Source: Streptomyces sp. SID13726 (GTDB taxonomy: Bacteria; Actinomycetota; Actinomycetes; Streptomycetales; Streptomycetaceae). From it: a DNA stretch of 64,000 nt. Both the position numbers and the translations under genes were made by a program. Shown here piece after piece: positions 27,110 to 37,719 of the stretch. The notes under the pieces are model-generated. The model was not told the DNA's origin. It made no database searches and saw only the letters and a program-made list of their open reading frames with translations. The stretch spans positions 186,001 through 250,000 of the forward strand of contig NZ_JAAGLY010000002.1 in NCBI RefSeq assembly GCF_010548375.1. The letters run 5' to 3'. Positions within the stretch are counted from its first letter, which is position 1. Every line of letters starts with the position of its first letter.

Positions 27110-27655
27110 ATGCGCACTACACAGCCACTCCTCCGCTCCGGGCTGACCGTCGCGGCCGTCGCCGCGCTGCCGCTCGCCCTGACCGCCGGCCCCGCGGCCG
27201 CGGCGACGGGCATCTCCGTGAGCACCTCCGGATCCACGGTCTCCGTCACCACCACAGCCTGCTCCCGGACCGCCACCAACGGCGGCTGGGGCACCGCGTC
27301 ACTCCTCACCAGCAGCCAGACCTCCTTCAACCAGGGGCGCCAGGTGGCCCTTTCGGGGACGACCTCGCTGCAGTCCGCGGCCTGGTCGAGCGTGAGCCCC
27401 GGGACGTACACCGTCATCGTGAAGTGCGCCTACGACCCCACACAAGGCGGCACCCAGTCGATCATCGTCTCGGCGTCCGCGAGCCCCACGATCTCCGCGA
27501 CGGCCTCCCCGTCCCGCGGTGTCATGGGCGGACTGGGCGGCGCCACCAAGGACTTCGGCACCCTGACCCTGGCGGCCGGCGGTGGCCTGGTGGCGGTCGG
27601 CGCGGCGGCGACGGCGTGGTTCCTGCGCCGCCGGTCCCGCCCGTACCGCCTCTGA
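27110..27655 (+). CDS. secreted, C-terminally membrane-anchored protein of unknown function
   Basis: A 181-residue protein with a Sec signal peptide (about residues 1-32, ending AGPAAAA), a Ser/Thr-rich extracytoplasmic domain with a pair of Cys (TTACSRT and IVKCAYD) that could form one disulfide, a Gly-rich linker, and a C-terminal hydrophobic segment (LTLAAGGGLVAVGAAATAWFL) ending in basic RRRSR. There is no LPXTG-type sortase motif. The layout is common for Streptomyces cell-surface proteins. GGAGGGC precedes the ATG. I do not recognise the family. Confidence 0.7.
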   Translation: MRTTQPLLRSGLTVAAVAALPLALTAGPAAAATGISVSTSGSTVSVTTTACSRTATNGGWGTASLLTSSQTSFNQGRQVALSGTTSLQSAAWSSVSPGTYTVIVKCAYDPTQGGTQSIIVSASASPTISATASPSRGVMGGLGGATKDFGTLTLAAGGGLVAVGAAATAWFLRRRSRPYRL

Positions 27656-27661
27656 GAGCCG

Positions 27662-28204
27662 TCAGCTGTCCGGGAGTTCGGCGAACTCCTCCAGGGCCTC
27701 GGTGAGCCACCCGGTCCAGAAGGTCTCCAGTTCGATGCCCGCGCGCAGGACCAGGTGCTGAAGCCTGGCCTGCGCGCTGTCGTCGCCGGGCGGGAAGTCG
27801 CGCTTCTCGATCTCCTCGTACTCGGCCAACTGCCGCCGGTGCAGATCGAGATGGCGGCGCAGATCGGCTTCGAGCCCGTCCGTGCCGACGACGGCCGCCG
27901 CACGCAGCCGCAGCAGCAGGGCGTCCCGGTGCGGCTTGGGGTCCTGCGCGGCGGCCGTCCAGCGTTCGAGTTCGGCGCGGCCCGCGGGCAGGACCTCGTA
28001 GCTCTTCTTCTGTCCCCGGGCCGGCTGGGCCGCCGGGATGGCCCGGATATGGCCCTCGGACTCCAGTTTTCCCAGCTCGCGATAGATCTGCTGGTGCGAG
28101 GCCGACCAGAAGTAGCCGATCGACCTGTCGAACCGGCGGGTCAGGTCCAGCCCCGCAGACGGCCTTTCGAGCAGTGCGGTGAGGATCGCGTGCGGGAGTG
28201 ACAT
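27662..28204 (-). CDS. PadR family transcriptional regulator
   Basis: A 180-residue PadR regulator. It has the winged-helix N-terminus LPHAILTALLERPSAGLDL, FDRSIGYFWSASHQQIYREL and a C-terminal coiled helix pair (AEYEEIEKRDF). PadR proteins repress genes for phenolic or other toxic compounds. It lies downstream of fadH on the same strand, separated by a tandem repeat, and may control fadH through the palindrome at 30359-30378. The pairing is inference from position. The ATG at 28204 is the family start. Confidence 0.87.
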   Translation of the reverse strand: MSLPHAILTALLERPSAGLDLTRRFDRSIGYFWSASHQQIYRELGKLESEGHIRAIPAAQPARGQKKSYEVLPAGRAELERWTAAAQDPKPHRDALLLRLRAAAVVGTDGLEADLRRHLDLHRRQLAEYEEIEKRDFPPGDDSAQARLQHLVLRAGIELETFWTGWLTEALEEFAELPDS

Positions 28205-28232
28205 GGGGTCATCCTAGGGACGGCGCGTTCGT

Positions 28233-30358
<2,126 letters not shown>

Positions 30359-30378
30359 TTATGCAACTAGTTGCATAA
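30359..30378. promoter_or_regulatory. perfect 20-bp palindromic operator upstream of fadH
   Basis: TTATGCAACTAGTTGCATAA is a perfect palindrome with a CTAG centre, 55 bases before the fadH start and well outside any gene. It has the form expected of PadR, MarR or TetR family operators. The adjacent PadR gene is the nearest candidate regulator. Confidence 0.7.
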
Positions 30379-30405
30379 CGGGGTGACGAGAACCACGTGA
30401 CGGCG

Positions 30406-31251
30406 TCAGGTGTCGGCGGTGCTGCCGTCGGGCACCTCGGCCGCCGCGAGGCTGCCCAGCAGGGCGAGCGCCTGCTCGGACGGGCTGCCCGGTCGGGCCT
30501 GGTAGACGACCAGCTGCTGGTCGGGGGCGCTGTTGACGGTCAACGACTCGTAGTCCAGCGTCAGTTCGCCGACCAGCGGATGCCGGAAGCGTTTGGACTC
30601 GTGGGTCTTGCGGCGGAAGTCGTGGCGGGCCCAGAGCCTGCGGAACTCCTCGCTGCGCAGCGAGAGTTCACCGACCGTGGCGATCATGAGCGGGTCCTCG
30701 TGGGCGGTTCCGGCGGAGGCCCTCAGGGCGGCCACCGCGTTCACGGCCACGGACTCCCAGTCCGGGTAGAACTCCCGGGCGTCCGGGTCCAGGAACACCA
30801 GCCGCATCAGGTCCCCGCTGTGGGCGTGGCCCGCGAACAGGGCGCCGCCCAGGACGTTGTGGGCCAGCACGGTCAGACAGCGGCCGAGGACCACCGCCGG
30901 GGTGCGGTGCCAGTCCTCCATCATCCGCAGCAGGGCGGGACCGACCGTCTCCGGCCGCGCGCGGTGCCCGCTGCCACCGGGGCGGGCCAGCCGGTGCAGG
31001 TGGTCGGTCGCCTCGTCCTCCAGGCCGAGCACCCGTGCCAGCGCGTCGACGACCTGGGCCGACGGACTGCGCTCGCGTCCCTGCTCCAGGCGCACGTAGT
31101 AGTCGGTGCTCACCCCGGCCAGCACCGCGACCTCCTCCCGGCGCAGCCCCGCCACCCGGCGCCGGCTCCCGGCGGGCAGGCCCGCCTCCTCGGGCCGGAC
31201 CAGGGCACGGCGGGCGCGCAGGAAGAGGCCGAGCCGGTTGTCGCTGTCCAT
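30406..31251 (-). CDS. XRE family regulator with MmyB-like ligand domain
   Basis: A 281-residue regulator. The N-terminal HTH has LGLFLRARR, RREEVAVLAGVSTDYYVRLEQGR and LARVLGL; the rest is the MmyB PAS-like domain, ending HPLVGELTLDYESL and DQQLVVYQARPGS. MmyB-type regulators in actinomycetes are commonly divergent from SDR genes, as here with the gene starting at 31380, and probably sense a hydrophobic ligand. A dead copy of the same regulator-SDR arrangement lies at 3368-3680. The ATG at 31251 is the family start. Confidence 0.88.
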   Translation of the reverse strand: MDSDNRLGLFLRARRALVRPEEAGLPAGSRRRVAGLRREEVAVLAGVSTDYYVRLEQGRERSPSAQVVDALARVLGLEDEATDHLHRLARPGGSGHRARPETVGPALLRMMEDWHRTPAVVLGRCLTVLAHNVLGGALFAGHAHSGDLMRLVFLDPDAREFYPDWESVAVNAVAALRASAGTAHEDPLMIATVGELSLRSEEFRRLWARHDFRRKTHESKRFRHPLVGELTLDYESLTVNSAPDQQLVVYQARPGSPSEQALALLGSLAAAEVPDGSTADT

Positions 31252-31379
31252 GCCGTCGACCCTAGGCGCGGCCGTAGGTCCGCGGGAGCCCTCAAGGTGG
31301 CCGCGGTACTCCTACGATCCGCCCTCCCCGGGGTGATACGGCCTGGTCACCGACCTGTGGCGGACGCACCGTGGAGGGC

Positions 31380-32147
31380 ATGACAGACACCTGGAACCTC
31401 ACCCACCGCATCGCGGTCGTCACCGGCGCCTCCAGCGGGATCGGGGCGGCCACGGCCCGTCGCCTCGCCGCCGGCGGGGCGAGCGTCGCCCTGCTGGGCC
31501 GCCGCGAGGACCGGCTCAAGGAACTGGCCGACGAGCTGGGCTCCACCAGCGACGGCCGGATCCTGCCGGTCGCCGTGGACCTCACCGACCCCGTGGCAAT
31601 CGCCCGGGCGACCGCCGCCGTCACCGGGACGCTCGGCACCGTCGACCTGGTGGTGGCCAACGCCGGCGCGATGCTCGGCGCCCCCTTCGAGCGGGCCCTG
31701 ACCGACGAGTGGGACCGCATGATCGACATCAATCTGCGCGGACTGCTGCACACCGCCCGCGCCTTCACCGACGACCTCCTCGCGGCAGCGGCCGGCGGGG
31801 GGCGGGCCGACCTGGTGCACATCGGCTCCGTGGGCGGACACCAGCTGTTCCCGGACTGGTCCGTCTACTGCGCCACCAAGGCGGCGGTCGCCCATCTCGC
31901 CCGCAACCTCCGCGCGGAACTGGGCCCGCGCGGGGTCCGGGTCAAGAACATCGAGCCGGGGGTGACCACCACCGAGCTGGGCGCGGACATGCGGGACGAC
32001 GGGAGCCGGGCGACCCTCTCCCGCATGCGCGCCGATGTGCACGCGCTGGCCGCACAGGACATCGCCGAGGCCGTGGCCTTCGCGACGGCGGCCCCGCCGA
32101 ACGTCAACGTGGCGGAGATGGTGGTGGTACCGGTCCGCCAGGGCTGA
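31380..32147 (+). CDS. SDR family oxidoreductase paired with an MmyB regulator
   Basis: A 255-residue classical SDR with TGASSGIG at 15-22, NAG at 94-96, Ser 150 and YCATK giving Tyr 163 and Lys 167. The RRED after the second strand suggests NADP use. The C-terminus VNVAEMVVVPVRQG is the form usual in YdfG-like SDRs. It is divergent from the MmyB-type regulator, which likely controls it. I chose the ATG at 31380; a GTG nine bases earlier is possible. Confidence 0.88.
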   Translation: MTDTWNLTHRIAVVTGASSGIGAATARRLAAGGASVALLGRREDRLKELADELGSTSDGRILPVAVDLTDPVAIARATAAVTGTLGTVDLVVANAGAMLGAPFERALTDEWDRMIDINLRGLLHTARAFTDDLLAAAAGGGRADLVHIGSVGGHQLFPDWSVYCATKAAVAHLARNLRAELGPRGVRVKNIEPGVTTTELGADMRDDGSRATLSRMRADVHALAAQDIAEAVAFATAAPPNVNVAEMVVVPVRQG

Positions 32148-32179
32148 TCAGGAGGGCGGGAACCGCGCGGCCTGCGGAC

Positions 32180-32548
32180 TCAGCGGCTCTCCAGCCGCAC
32201 GTGCAGTTCCCGCTCCTGGTCCCCCGACGCGGACGCGAGATCCCGCACCGTGAACATCGAGTCCAAGGTGGTCCGAAGCCTCTCGATCGCCCCGTAACCC
32301 CCCTGTGCGTCGGCCTCCACGGAGGACGACAGCCGCGCGGGCGGCGGACACTCGTGGGCGTCGGTCACCTCGAACGTGCCCAGCCACACCATCGGCCGGG
32401 TCTCATGGAGCTGCTGCGGCACCTCGTCGGCCCCGCGGTCCGACTCGAAGCACGCGCCCAGCGTGTCGAAGACGATCCGCGCGTCCTCCTTGCTGCAACC
32501 GCTGATCTCAAGGGAGACGGACTCCTCGTGCGCTCGCTCACGATCCAT
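32180..32548 (-). CDS. hypothetical protein, 122 residues
   Basis: A small acidic protein (MDRERAHEESVSLEISGCSKEDARIV at the start) with no signal peptide or membrane helix and one Cys pair far apart. Predicted alternating helix and strand suggests a compact globular domain. AGGAGCG precedes the ATG at 32548. It lies downstream of the DUF3040 and antiporter genes on the same strand, so it may be the last member of that operon, 107 bases on. I do not recognise the family. Confidence 0.55.
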   Translation of the reverse strand: MDRERAHEESVSLEISGCSKEDARIVFDTLGACFESDRGADEVPQQLHETRPMVWLGTFEVTDAHECPPPARLSSSVEADAQGGYGAIERLRTTLDSMFTVRDLASASGDQERELHVRLESR

Positions 32549-32655
32549 GGTGATCGCTCCTCTCGTGACGACGACCGGTATCGCCGGGTTCCCCGCGCAC
32601 CGCGCCACACCCCCAGAAAAGCACCACCGTTCACGGAGCACTACCGGCGGCGGTC

Positions 32656-32925
32656 TCAGCGCTGCGGCCGGTCCCGGTGCGGATCGAACAACGGGACGGC
32701 GATACCGGCCAGCACCAGCCCGGTGGCCACGAGGATGCCCTCGGGCAGCGCCATCCCGGCGGCCAGGAGGGTCACGGCGACGACGAGGGTGCACCAGGCG
32801 CCGGTGCGCCGGTACTCACGGGGCCGGGCGGGGCGGCCCGACCCCAGTGCGCGGGCGAACCGCGGGTCGTCACGCTCCAGCCGTGCGGCGAGATCCACCA
32901 GGTGTTCGTCGTCGGGCCGGTGCAT
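32656..32925 (-). CDS. DUF3040 domain membrane protein
   Basis: An 89-residue protein matching the DUF3040 layout: an N-terminal helix with LAARLERDDPRFARAL, a linker, then two hydrophobic helices (WCTLVVAVTLLAAGMAL and GILVATGLVLAGIAVPLF) and a short basic tail. DUF3040 proteins are small actinobacterial membrane proteins of unknown function. It starts 21 bases after the antiporter gene on the same strand and is probably cotranscribed with it. Confidence 0.8.
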   Translation of the reverse strand: MHRPDDEHLVDLAARLERDDPRFARALGSGRPARPREYRRTGAWCTLVVAVTLLAAGMALPEGILVATGLVLAGIAVPLFDPHRDRPQR

Positions 32926-32946
32926 GGCTCCTCCTTCGGACGGCCC

Positions 32947-34188
32947 CTACCGTTCGGCGTCCGCCCCCACCGGGACGGAGACCGGCTCCGGCGCGGTGTC
33001 GTCCTGCCCCGGCGTCCGGGCAGGACGGCGTGACCCCAGGAGCCGGGCCAGCAGATGGGCCCGTCCCGCGGCCACCGGACCGAGAACGGCCAGGACAAGG
33101 ACATACCCGGCGATGAACGGCGCCAGACGTCCGTCGAGCCCCGCGCTGGCCGCCATCGCCCCGAGGATCAGGGCGAATTCGCCCCGCGCGACGAGGGTCG
33201 TGGCGATGTCGGCGGCGGGCTGGGCGCCGTAGCCGTAGAGGCGGGCGACGAGCAGACCGGCGACGACGTTCATCACCACGGTCACCACGGCCGCGGCGGC
33301 GACGGGTCCGGCGACGGAGGTGACGACGCCGGGGTCGATGGAGAGTCCGAAGGCGAAGAAGAAGATGGCGGCGAAGGCGTCCCGCAGCGGGTGCACCAGG
33401 CGGCGGATGCGGGGCCCGGAGGGCGTGCCGGCCAGGATCAGGCCGACCATGAAGGCGCCGATGGCGTCGGCGACGCCGAGCACCTCGGAGACTCCGGCGA
33501 CGAGGACCGCGGCGCCGAGGAAGCTGATGACCAGGAGTTCGTTGTCCCGGACGTGGATCAGCCGGCCGATCCAGCGCGTCCCGTAGCGGGCGGCGACGGC
33601 CAGCACGATCAGGAACCCGAAGGCCTTGCCCGCCTGGAGGAGGATCTCCAGCGGGCCGCGCGCGCCGCTGATGACGGGCTGGAGGGCGGCGAGGTACAGC
33701 GCGAGGAAGATGTCCTCGACCACGATCACGCCGAGGATCAGCCGGGTCTCCGGGCGGCCGATCCGCCCCAGGTCGATGAGGATCTTGGTGACGATCGCTG
33801 ACGAGGAGATGCCGAGGACTCCGGCGAGGACCAGTGCCTCCCGGGTCCCCCAGCCCAGGGCGAAGCCGAAGCCGAGTCCGGCGCCGACGTTGGCCAGCAG
33901 ATAGATCCCGCCGGCGGCGAGCAGCCGTCTGCCGCCGGTGCGCAGGTCGTCGACGTGGAACTCCAGGCCCAGGTAGAACAGCAACAGCACCAGACCGAGC
34001 GCGGAGAGCATCTCGAAGTCGTGCGCGTCCTCGACCAGGACCAGGCCGGGCGTGTGCGGGCCCAGCAGGATGCCGGCGAGCATGAACAGCGGGATGGTCG
34101 GCAGTCCGATCCGGCCGCCGAGCCGGGCCAGGAACGCGGCGGCCAGGAAGGCACCGCCCATGGCGAGCAGGGTGTCAGCGTGTCCCAT
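32947..34188 (-). CDS. cation:proton antiporter, Kef/CPA2 type
   Basis: A 413-residue protein with about 12 membrane helices. It has GRIGLPTIPLFMLAGILLGPHTPG at the start, FYLGLEFHVDDL, GVIVVEDIFLALYLA with the CPA2-type acidic residue, and FAFGLSIDPG. It exchanges K+ or Na+ for protons and lacks the RCK/TrkA-N domain of KefB/C, so regulation would be by separate proteins. ATG 34188 is the family start. The upstream leader contains a nested hairpin at 34243-34291. The DUF3040 gene follows. Confidence 0.88.
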   Translation of the reverse strand: MGHADTLLAMGGAFLAAAFLARLGGRIGLPTIPLFMLAGILLGPHTPGLVLVEDAHDFEMLSALGLVLLLFYLGLEFHVDDLRTGGRRLLAAGGIYLLANVGAGLGFGFALGWGTREALVLAGVLGISSSAIVTKILIDLGRIGRPETRLILGVIVVEDIFLALYLAALQPVISGARGPLEILLQAGKAFGFLIVLAVAARYGTRWIGRLIHVRDNELLVISFLGAAVLVAGVSEVLGVADAIGAFMVGLILAGTPSGPRIRRLVHPLRDAFAAIFFFAFGLSIDPGVVTSVAGPVAAAAVVTVVMNVVAGLLVARLYGYGAQPAADIATTLVARGEFALILGAMAASAGLDGRLAPFIAGYVLVLAVLGPVAAGRAHLLARLLGSRRPARTPGQDDTAPEPVSVPVGADAER

Positions 34189-34242
34189 GGTTCACCTCCC
34201 GCCCGGGTGCGGAAGGACGTGCGGGCCGTGCTTCACGAGGGT

Positions 34243-34291
34243 GGATGCGAGAGCTCCTTCGTCAGTGGGTGTGCGTCCCACCGTCGCATCC
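34243..34291. other. nested inverted repeat, possible terminator or leader structure
   Basis: Outer arms GGATGCGA (34243-34250) and TCGCATCC (34284-34291) pair perfectly, and inside them GTGGG and CCCAC form a second hairpin. It lies between the end of the secreted-protein gene and the antiporter start, both leftward. It could terminate the first or fold in the leader of the second. Confidence 0.4.
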
Positions 34292-34359
34292 GGCCCACGG
34301 GTCCCACCATCGGTGCCGACCCTCATTTCCCTGACGGGCCGGCACCGGTCGCGGAGGGC

Positions 34360-35235
34360 TCAACTCCTGGTGAAGCGGTACGTCTTGCTGTCCGTCAGCA
34401 CACAGAACCCGGGCGAGACGACGATCACACGCAGGGTTCCGCTGCGCCGGTCGTAGTCGATGCCCTCCGCCTCGAACTCGCCCGAGCAGGAGCTCCTGAG
34501 GGGCAGTTGGCGCAGCGCGGTGACATGTCCGGTGACGTTCGCCGAGCCGGTCGGGGCGGCGGACAGGTCGATCTGGAGGAGCGGCTTGGTGTAGCCGAAG
34601 AGCGTGCCCGCCGGGTCGTCGGAGGAGCACAGCAGCTGGGTGGCGCCGAGGAAGTCGCAGCCCTGTACGTCCCGGACGGCGTGGTCGAGGGTGACGGTGG
34701 CCGCCTGCGGGAGGTTCGCGGCGGGCGAGGTGCTCGCGTTGACGCCGGGGGTCGGGAAGACCAGCAGGCGGCTCATGGTGCCGTACTCGCCGGAGAGCAT
34801 CCACTGTCCGTCGGGCGAGATCGCGACCCAGGAGTTGTTGAGCGCCTCGCCCGCGCCGAGCTGGTGCACGTACTCGGACCAGGTGCCGTCCGGGGCCTGC
34901 ACGCGGAACATCTTCGCGGTGCCGGAGTCGGCCTGGTAGGGCTCGACGTAGTGGCCGTCGTAGGAGGCGTCGGGGTCGCCCACGTGGTTCCAGCCGCGGC
35001 TGGAGACACCGACGGGGATGGTCCCGATGCCGGTGTACCGGTTGGCGGCCCCGGCGGGGACCTCCACCGAGGTCAGGCCCTGGCTCTCGGTGAGCGGGTC
35101 GGCGCGGTCGGAGCCGGTCTCGGTCCAGGTGTCGGCCGCCGAGGCGGGCGGGGCGGTGGCCAGCAGGGCCGTCGCGGTGAGCGTGGCGAGGGCGGCGAGA
35201 ACGGCGTGACAACGCTGTCCGGCGCGCAGGCGCAT
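34360..35235 (-). CDS. secreted protein of unknown function
   Basis: A 291-residue protein with a Sec signal peptide ending near ATAPPASAAD. The mature part has YTGIGTIPVGVSSRGWNHVGDP, WVAISPDGQWMLSGEYGTMSRLLVFP and LDHAVRDVQGCDFLGATQLLCSS, a strand-rich pattern that resembles a beta-propeller blade series, and several Cys in pairs suited to disulfides. No catalytic motif is visible. It does not appear linked to the following antiporter gene. I do not recognise the family beyond a Streptomyces-type secreted propeller-like protein. Confidence 0.68.
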   Translation of the reverse strand: MRLRAGQRCHAVLAALATLTATALLATAPPASAADTWTETGSDRADPLTESQGLTSVEVPAGAANRYTGIGTIPVGVSSRGWNHVGDPDASYDGHYVEPYQADSGTAKMFRVQAPDGTWSEYVHQLGAGEALNNSWVAISPDGQWMLSGEYGTMSRLLVFPTPGVNASTSPAANLPQAATVTLDHAVRDVQGCDFLGATQLLCSSDDPAGTLFGYTKPLLQIDLSAAPTGSANVTGHVTALRQLPLRSSCSGEFEAEGIDYDRRSGTLRVIVVSPGFCVLTDSKTYRFTRS

Positions 35236-35510
35236 GGGGGACTCCTGAGGCTGCTGGGGTGGGGGTGAGGTGGCTCGGCGGCCAGTCTGGCGCCCCCATG
35301 GCAGTCATGTACAGACCAAGCAGATGAACAGGGAGCCGCAGGAGGGGGCGTTCGTCACCCCCGCGCACTTCACCGGACGCGCGCCCTTGTGTTGAGGGAT
35401 GGTGGAAGAACACCACCGCGTGGTCACGGAGACGGTGGTGCGCGGTAGAACAAGGGGAGCCGGCACGGGGGTACGGCGTGCCACGAGAACGGTCGAAGGC
35501 GGTTCGTGCA

Positions 35511-37586
35511 ATGGGTACAGCCGGAATACCCGCGTCCGAGGGCGAAGAGCCCCCGCGCGGGGCGGTACGGCCGAGCGGGCTGCTCGACGAGCTGGGGATG
35601 GCCTCGGTGGTCCTCGGCACCGACGGGCGCATCGTGCTGTGGAGCCCGCAGGCCGAGGAGCTGTTCGGCTACACCGCGCACGAGGCGCTGGGGCGGTACG
35701 CGGCCCATCTGATGATCCACGAACAGCACGCCGACCTGGTCGTCAAGCTGTTCGCCGACGTCATGGAGACCGGGCAGAGCTGGGCCGGCGCCTTCCCCGT
35801 CCGGCACAAGGACGGCGGCACCAAACTGGTGGAGTTCCGCAACATGCGGCTCCTGGACGACCGCGGGGACGTGTACGCGCTGGGGCTGTGCGCCGACCAG
35901 CGGACCGTACGGCGGCTGGAGCGGGACGTGGCGCTCTCGACACGGATGGTGTCCCAGTCCCCCATCGGGCTGGCCGTGCTGGACACCGAGCTGCGGTACG
36001 TCTCGGTGAATCCGGCGCTGGAGCAGCTGAACGGCGTACCAGCCGCGGAGCACGTCGGGCGGAAGATCGGCGAGGTCCTGCCGCATCTCGACGTGGCCGC
36101 CTTCGAGGCCGCCGCGCGCGAGGTGATGCGGACCGGGAAACCGCTCGTCGACCAGCACACGGTCGGCCGCACGCCCGCGGACCCCGACGCGGAGCACGCG
36201 TGGTCGGTCTCCCTGTACCGCCTGGAGGACGCGCACGGCACCGTCCTCGGGGTGGCGGGCTCGGTCCTGGACGTCACCGAGCAGCATCTGGCGACCGTGG
36301 AGGCCGAGGCGGCCCGGCGCCGGCTGGCCCTGGTCGCCGACGCCTCCGCGCGTATCGGCACCACGCTGGACCTGGACCGCACGGCCCGTGAGCTGGCCGA
36401 CGTGGCCGTGCCGGAGCTGGCGGACGTGGCGGCCGTGGATCTGCTGGAGGCGGTGGTGCAGGGCAGACCCAGCACCCTCGGCCCCGCCGAACCCGCCGTG
36501 ATCCGCCCGCTGGCCGTCGAGGCGGTCGGCGCCCCCGACGCCGTGCGCGCGGCCGACCCGCCCGGGCAGGTGGCCCGGTACGCCCCCGAGCGCCTGGTCA
36601 CCGAGTGCGTGCGCACGGGCAGCCCCGTCCTGGTGCGCCATGTCGAGCCGGACGACCTGGTTCGTATCGCCCGTTCCCCGGAGGCGGCCGCACTGCTGGC
36701 CAAGGCCGGGGTGCACTCGTATCTGGCGGTGCCGCTGATCGCCCGCGGCGAGGTACTCGGCGCCCTCGACCTCAAGCGGGCCGGCAATCCGGAGCCGTTC
36801 GACGAGGACGACCTGCTGCTCGCCCGGGAGCTGGCGGCGCGCGCGGCCGTGCAGATCGACAACGCCCGCTGGTACCAGGACGCCCGCAACACCGCCCTCA
36901 CCCTCCAGCGCAGCCTGCTGCCCAGCCACCCCTCGGTGACCGGCGGCCTGGAGGTCGCCTCCCGCTACCAGCCGGCGGGCGCGACGGCCGAGGTCGGCGG
37001 CGACTGGTTCGACGTGATCGCGCTGGACGGCGGCAAGACCGCGCTGGTCGTGGGCGATGTGATGGGCAGCGGCATCAACGCCGCCGCCACCATGGGCCGG
37101 CTGCGCACCGCGACGACCACCCTGGCCTCCCTCGACCTCGACCCGGCCAGGCTCCTCGAACACCTCGACCGGATCACCCAGGACCTGGAGCACTCCATCG
37201 CCACCTGCGTGTACGCCGTGCACGACCCGCGGCTCGGGCAGTGCCGGATCGCCAACGCCGGGCACCTGCCTCCGGTACGGCTGCGCGCGGGCCGTCCGCC
37301 GGAGCTGCTGGACCTGCCCACGGGGGCGCCGCTCGGCGTGGGCGGGGTCGCCTTCGCCACGACCACCGTCGACCTGGCCCCCGGCGACCGGCTGGTGCTG
37401 TACACGGACGGCCTAGTCGAGACGCGCCAGCATCCGCTCGACGAGCGCCTGGACGCGCTGCTCGAACTCCTCGACGGCCCCGACCGCGCGCTGGAGGAGG
37501 TCTGCGACCTGCTGCTGCGCACCCTGCACCAGCCGGACAACTCCGACGACGTGGCCCTGCTGATCGCCCGGGTGGCACAGGAGTAG
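35511..37586 (+). CDS. PAS-PAS-GAF-SpoIIE/PP2C sensor phosphatase
   Basis: About 691 residues from the ATG at 35511; a GTG at 35478 would add 11 residues. Two PAS domains cover about 25-130 (LGTDGRIVLWSPQAEELFGY) and 145-265 (VLDTELRYVSVNPALEQLNG). A GAF domain covers about 275-445 (SYLAVPLIARGEVLGALDL). The PP2C_SIG phosphatase follows with GGDWFDVIALDGGKTALVVGDVMGSG and SDDVALLIARV. Unlike the protein at 19225-21078 it lacks the ATPase module. It would dephosphorylate an anti-anti-sigma factor upon sensing light, redox or a small ligand. Confidence 0.9.
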   Translation: MGTAGIPASEGEEPPRGAVRPSGLLDELGMASVVLGTDGRIVLWSPQAEELFGYTAHEALGRYAAHLMIHEQHADLVVKLFADVMETGQSWAGAFPVRHKDGGTKLVEFRNMRLLDDRGDVYALGLCADQRTVRRLERDVALSTRMVSQSPIGLAVLDTELRYVSVNPALEQLNGVPAAEHVGRKIGEVLPHLDVAAFEAAAREVMRTGKPLVDQHTVGRTPADPDAEHAWSVSLYRLEDAHGTVLGVAGSVLDVTEQHLATVEAEAARRRLALVADASARIGTTLDLDRTARELADVAVPELADVAAVDLLEAVVQGRPSTLGPAEPAVIRPLAVEAVGAPDAVRAADPPGQVARYAPERLVTECVRTGSPVLVRHVEPDDLVRIARSPEAAALLAKAGVHSYLAVPLIARGEVLGALDLKRAGNPEPFDEDDLLLARELAARAAVQIDNARWYQDARNTALTLQRSLLPSHPSVTGGLEVASRYQPAGATAEVGGDWFDVIALDGGKTALVVGDVMGSGINAAATMGRLRTATTTLASLDLDPARLLEHLDRITQDLEHSIATCVYAVHDPRLGQCRIANAGHLPPVRLRAGRPPELLDLPTGAPLGVGGVAFATTTVDLAPGDRLVLYTDGLVETRQHPLDERLDALLELLDGPDRALEEVCDLLLRTLHQPDNSDDVALLIARVAQE

Positions 37587-37636
37587 CCGCCCGGGGCGGG
37601 AGGGGCGAAGGCCCCCGAACTCACAGGACCCGATTA

Positions 37637-37657
37637 CCGGTTTCTTACCGGGTTTTT
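37637..37657 (+). terminator. candidate intrinsic terminator of the SpoIIE gene
   Basis: CCGGT, a five-base loop TTCTT and ACCGG, then G and five T residues. The stem is only five pairs, but the T-run is unusual for this DNA and the site lies about 50 bases after the stop codon. It could instead be part of the promoter of the next gene. Confidence 0.35.
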
Positions 37658-37719
37658 CCCACAATCTCAGCAGGGCACGGCGTGAGGATGCCGGCCGCCG
37701 GGGCCGAGGGGAGCGAGCC

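Noticed and set aside
35411..35440. CACCACCG/CGGTGGTG inverted repeat before the SpoIIE gene
   Set aside because: The arms pair perfectly, but the sequence is simple and GC-rich, and there is no other sign of regulation.
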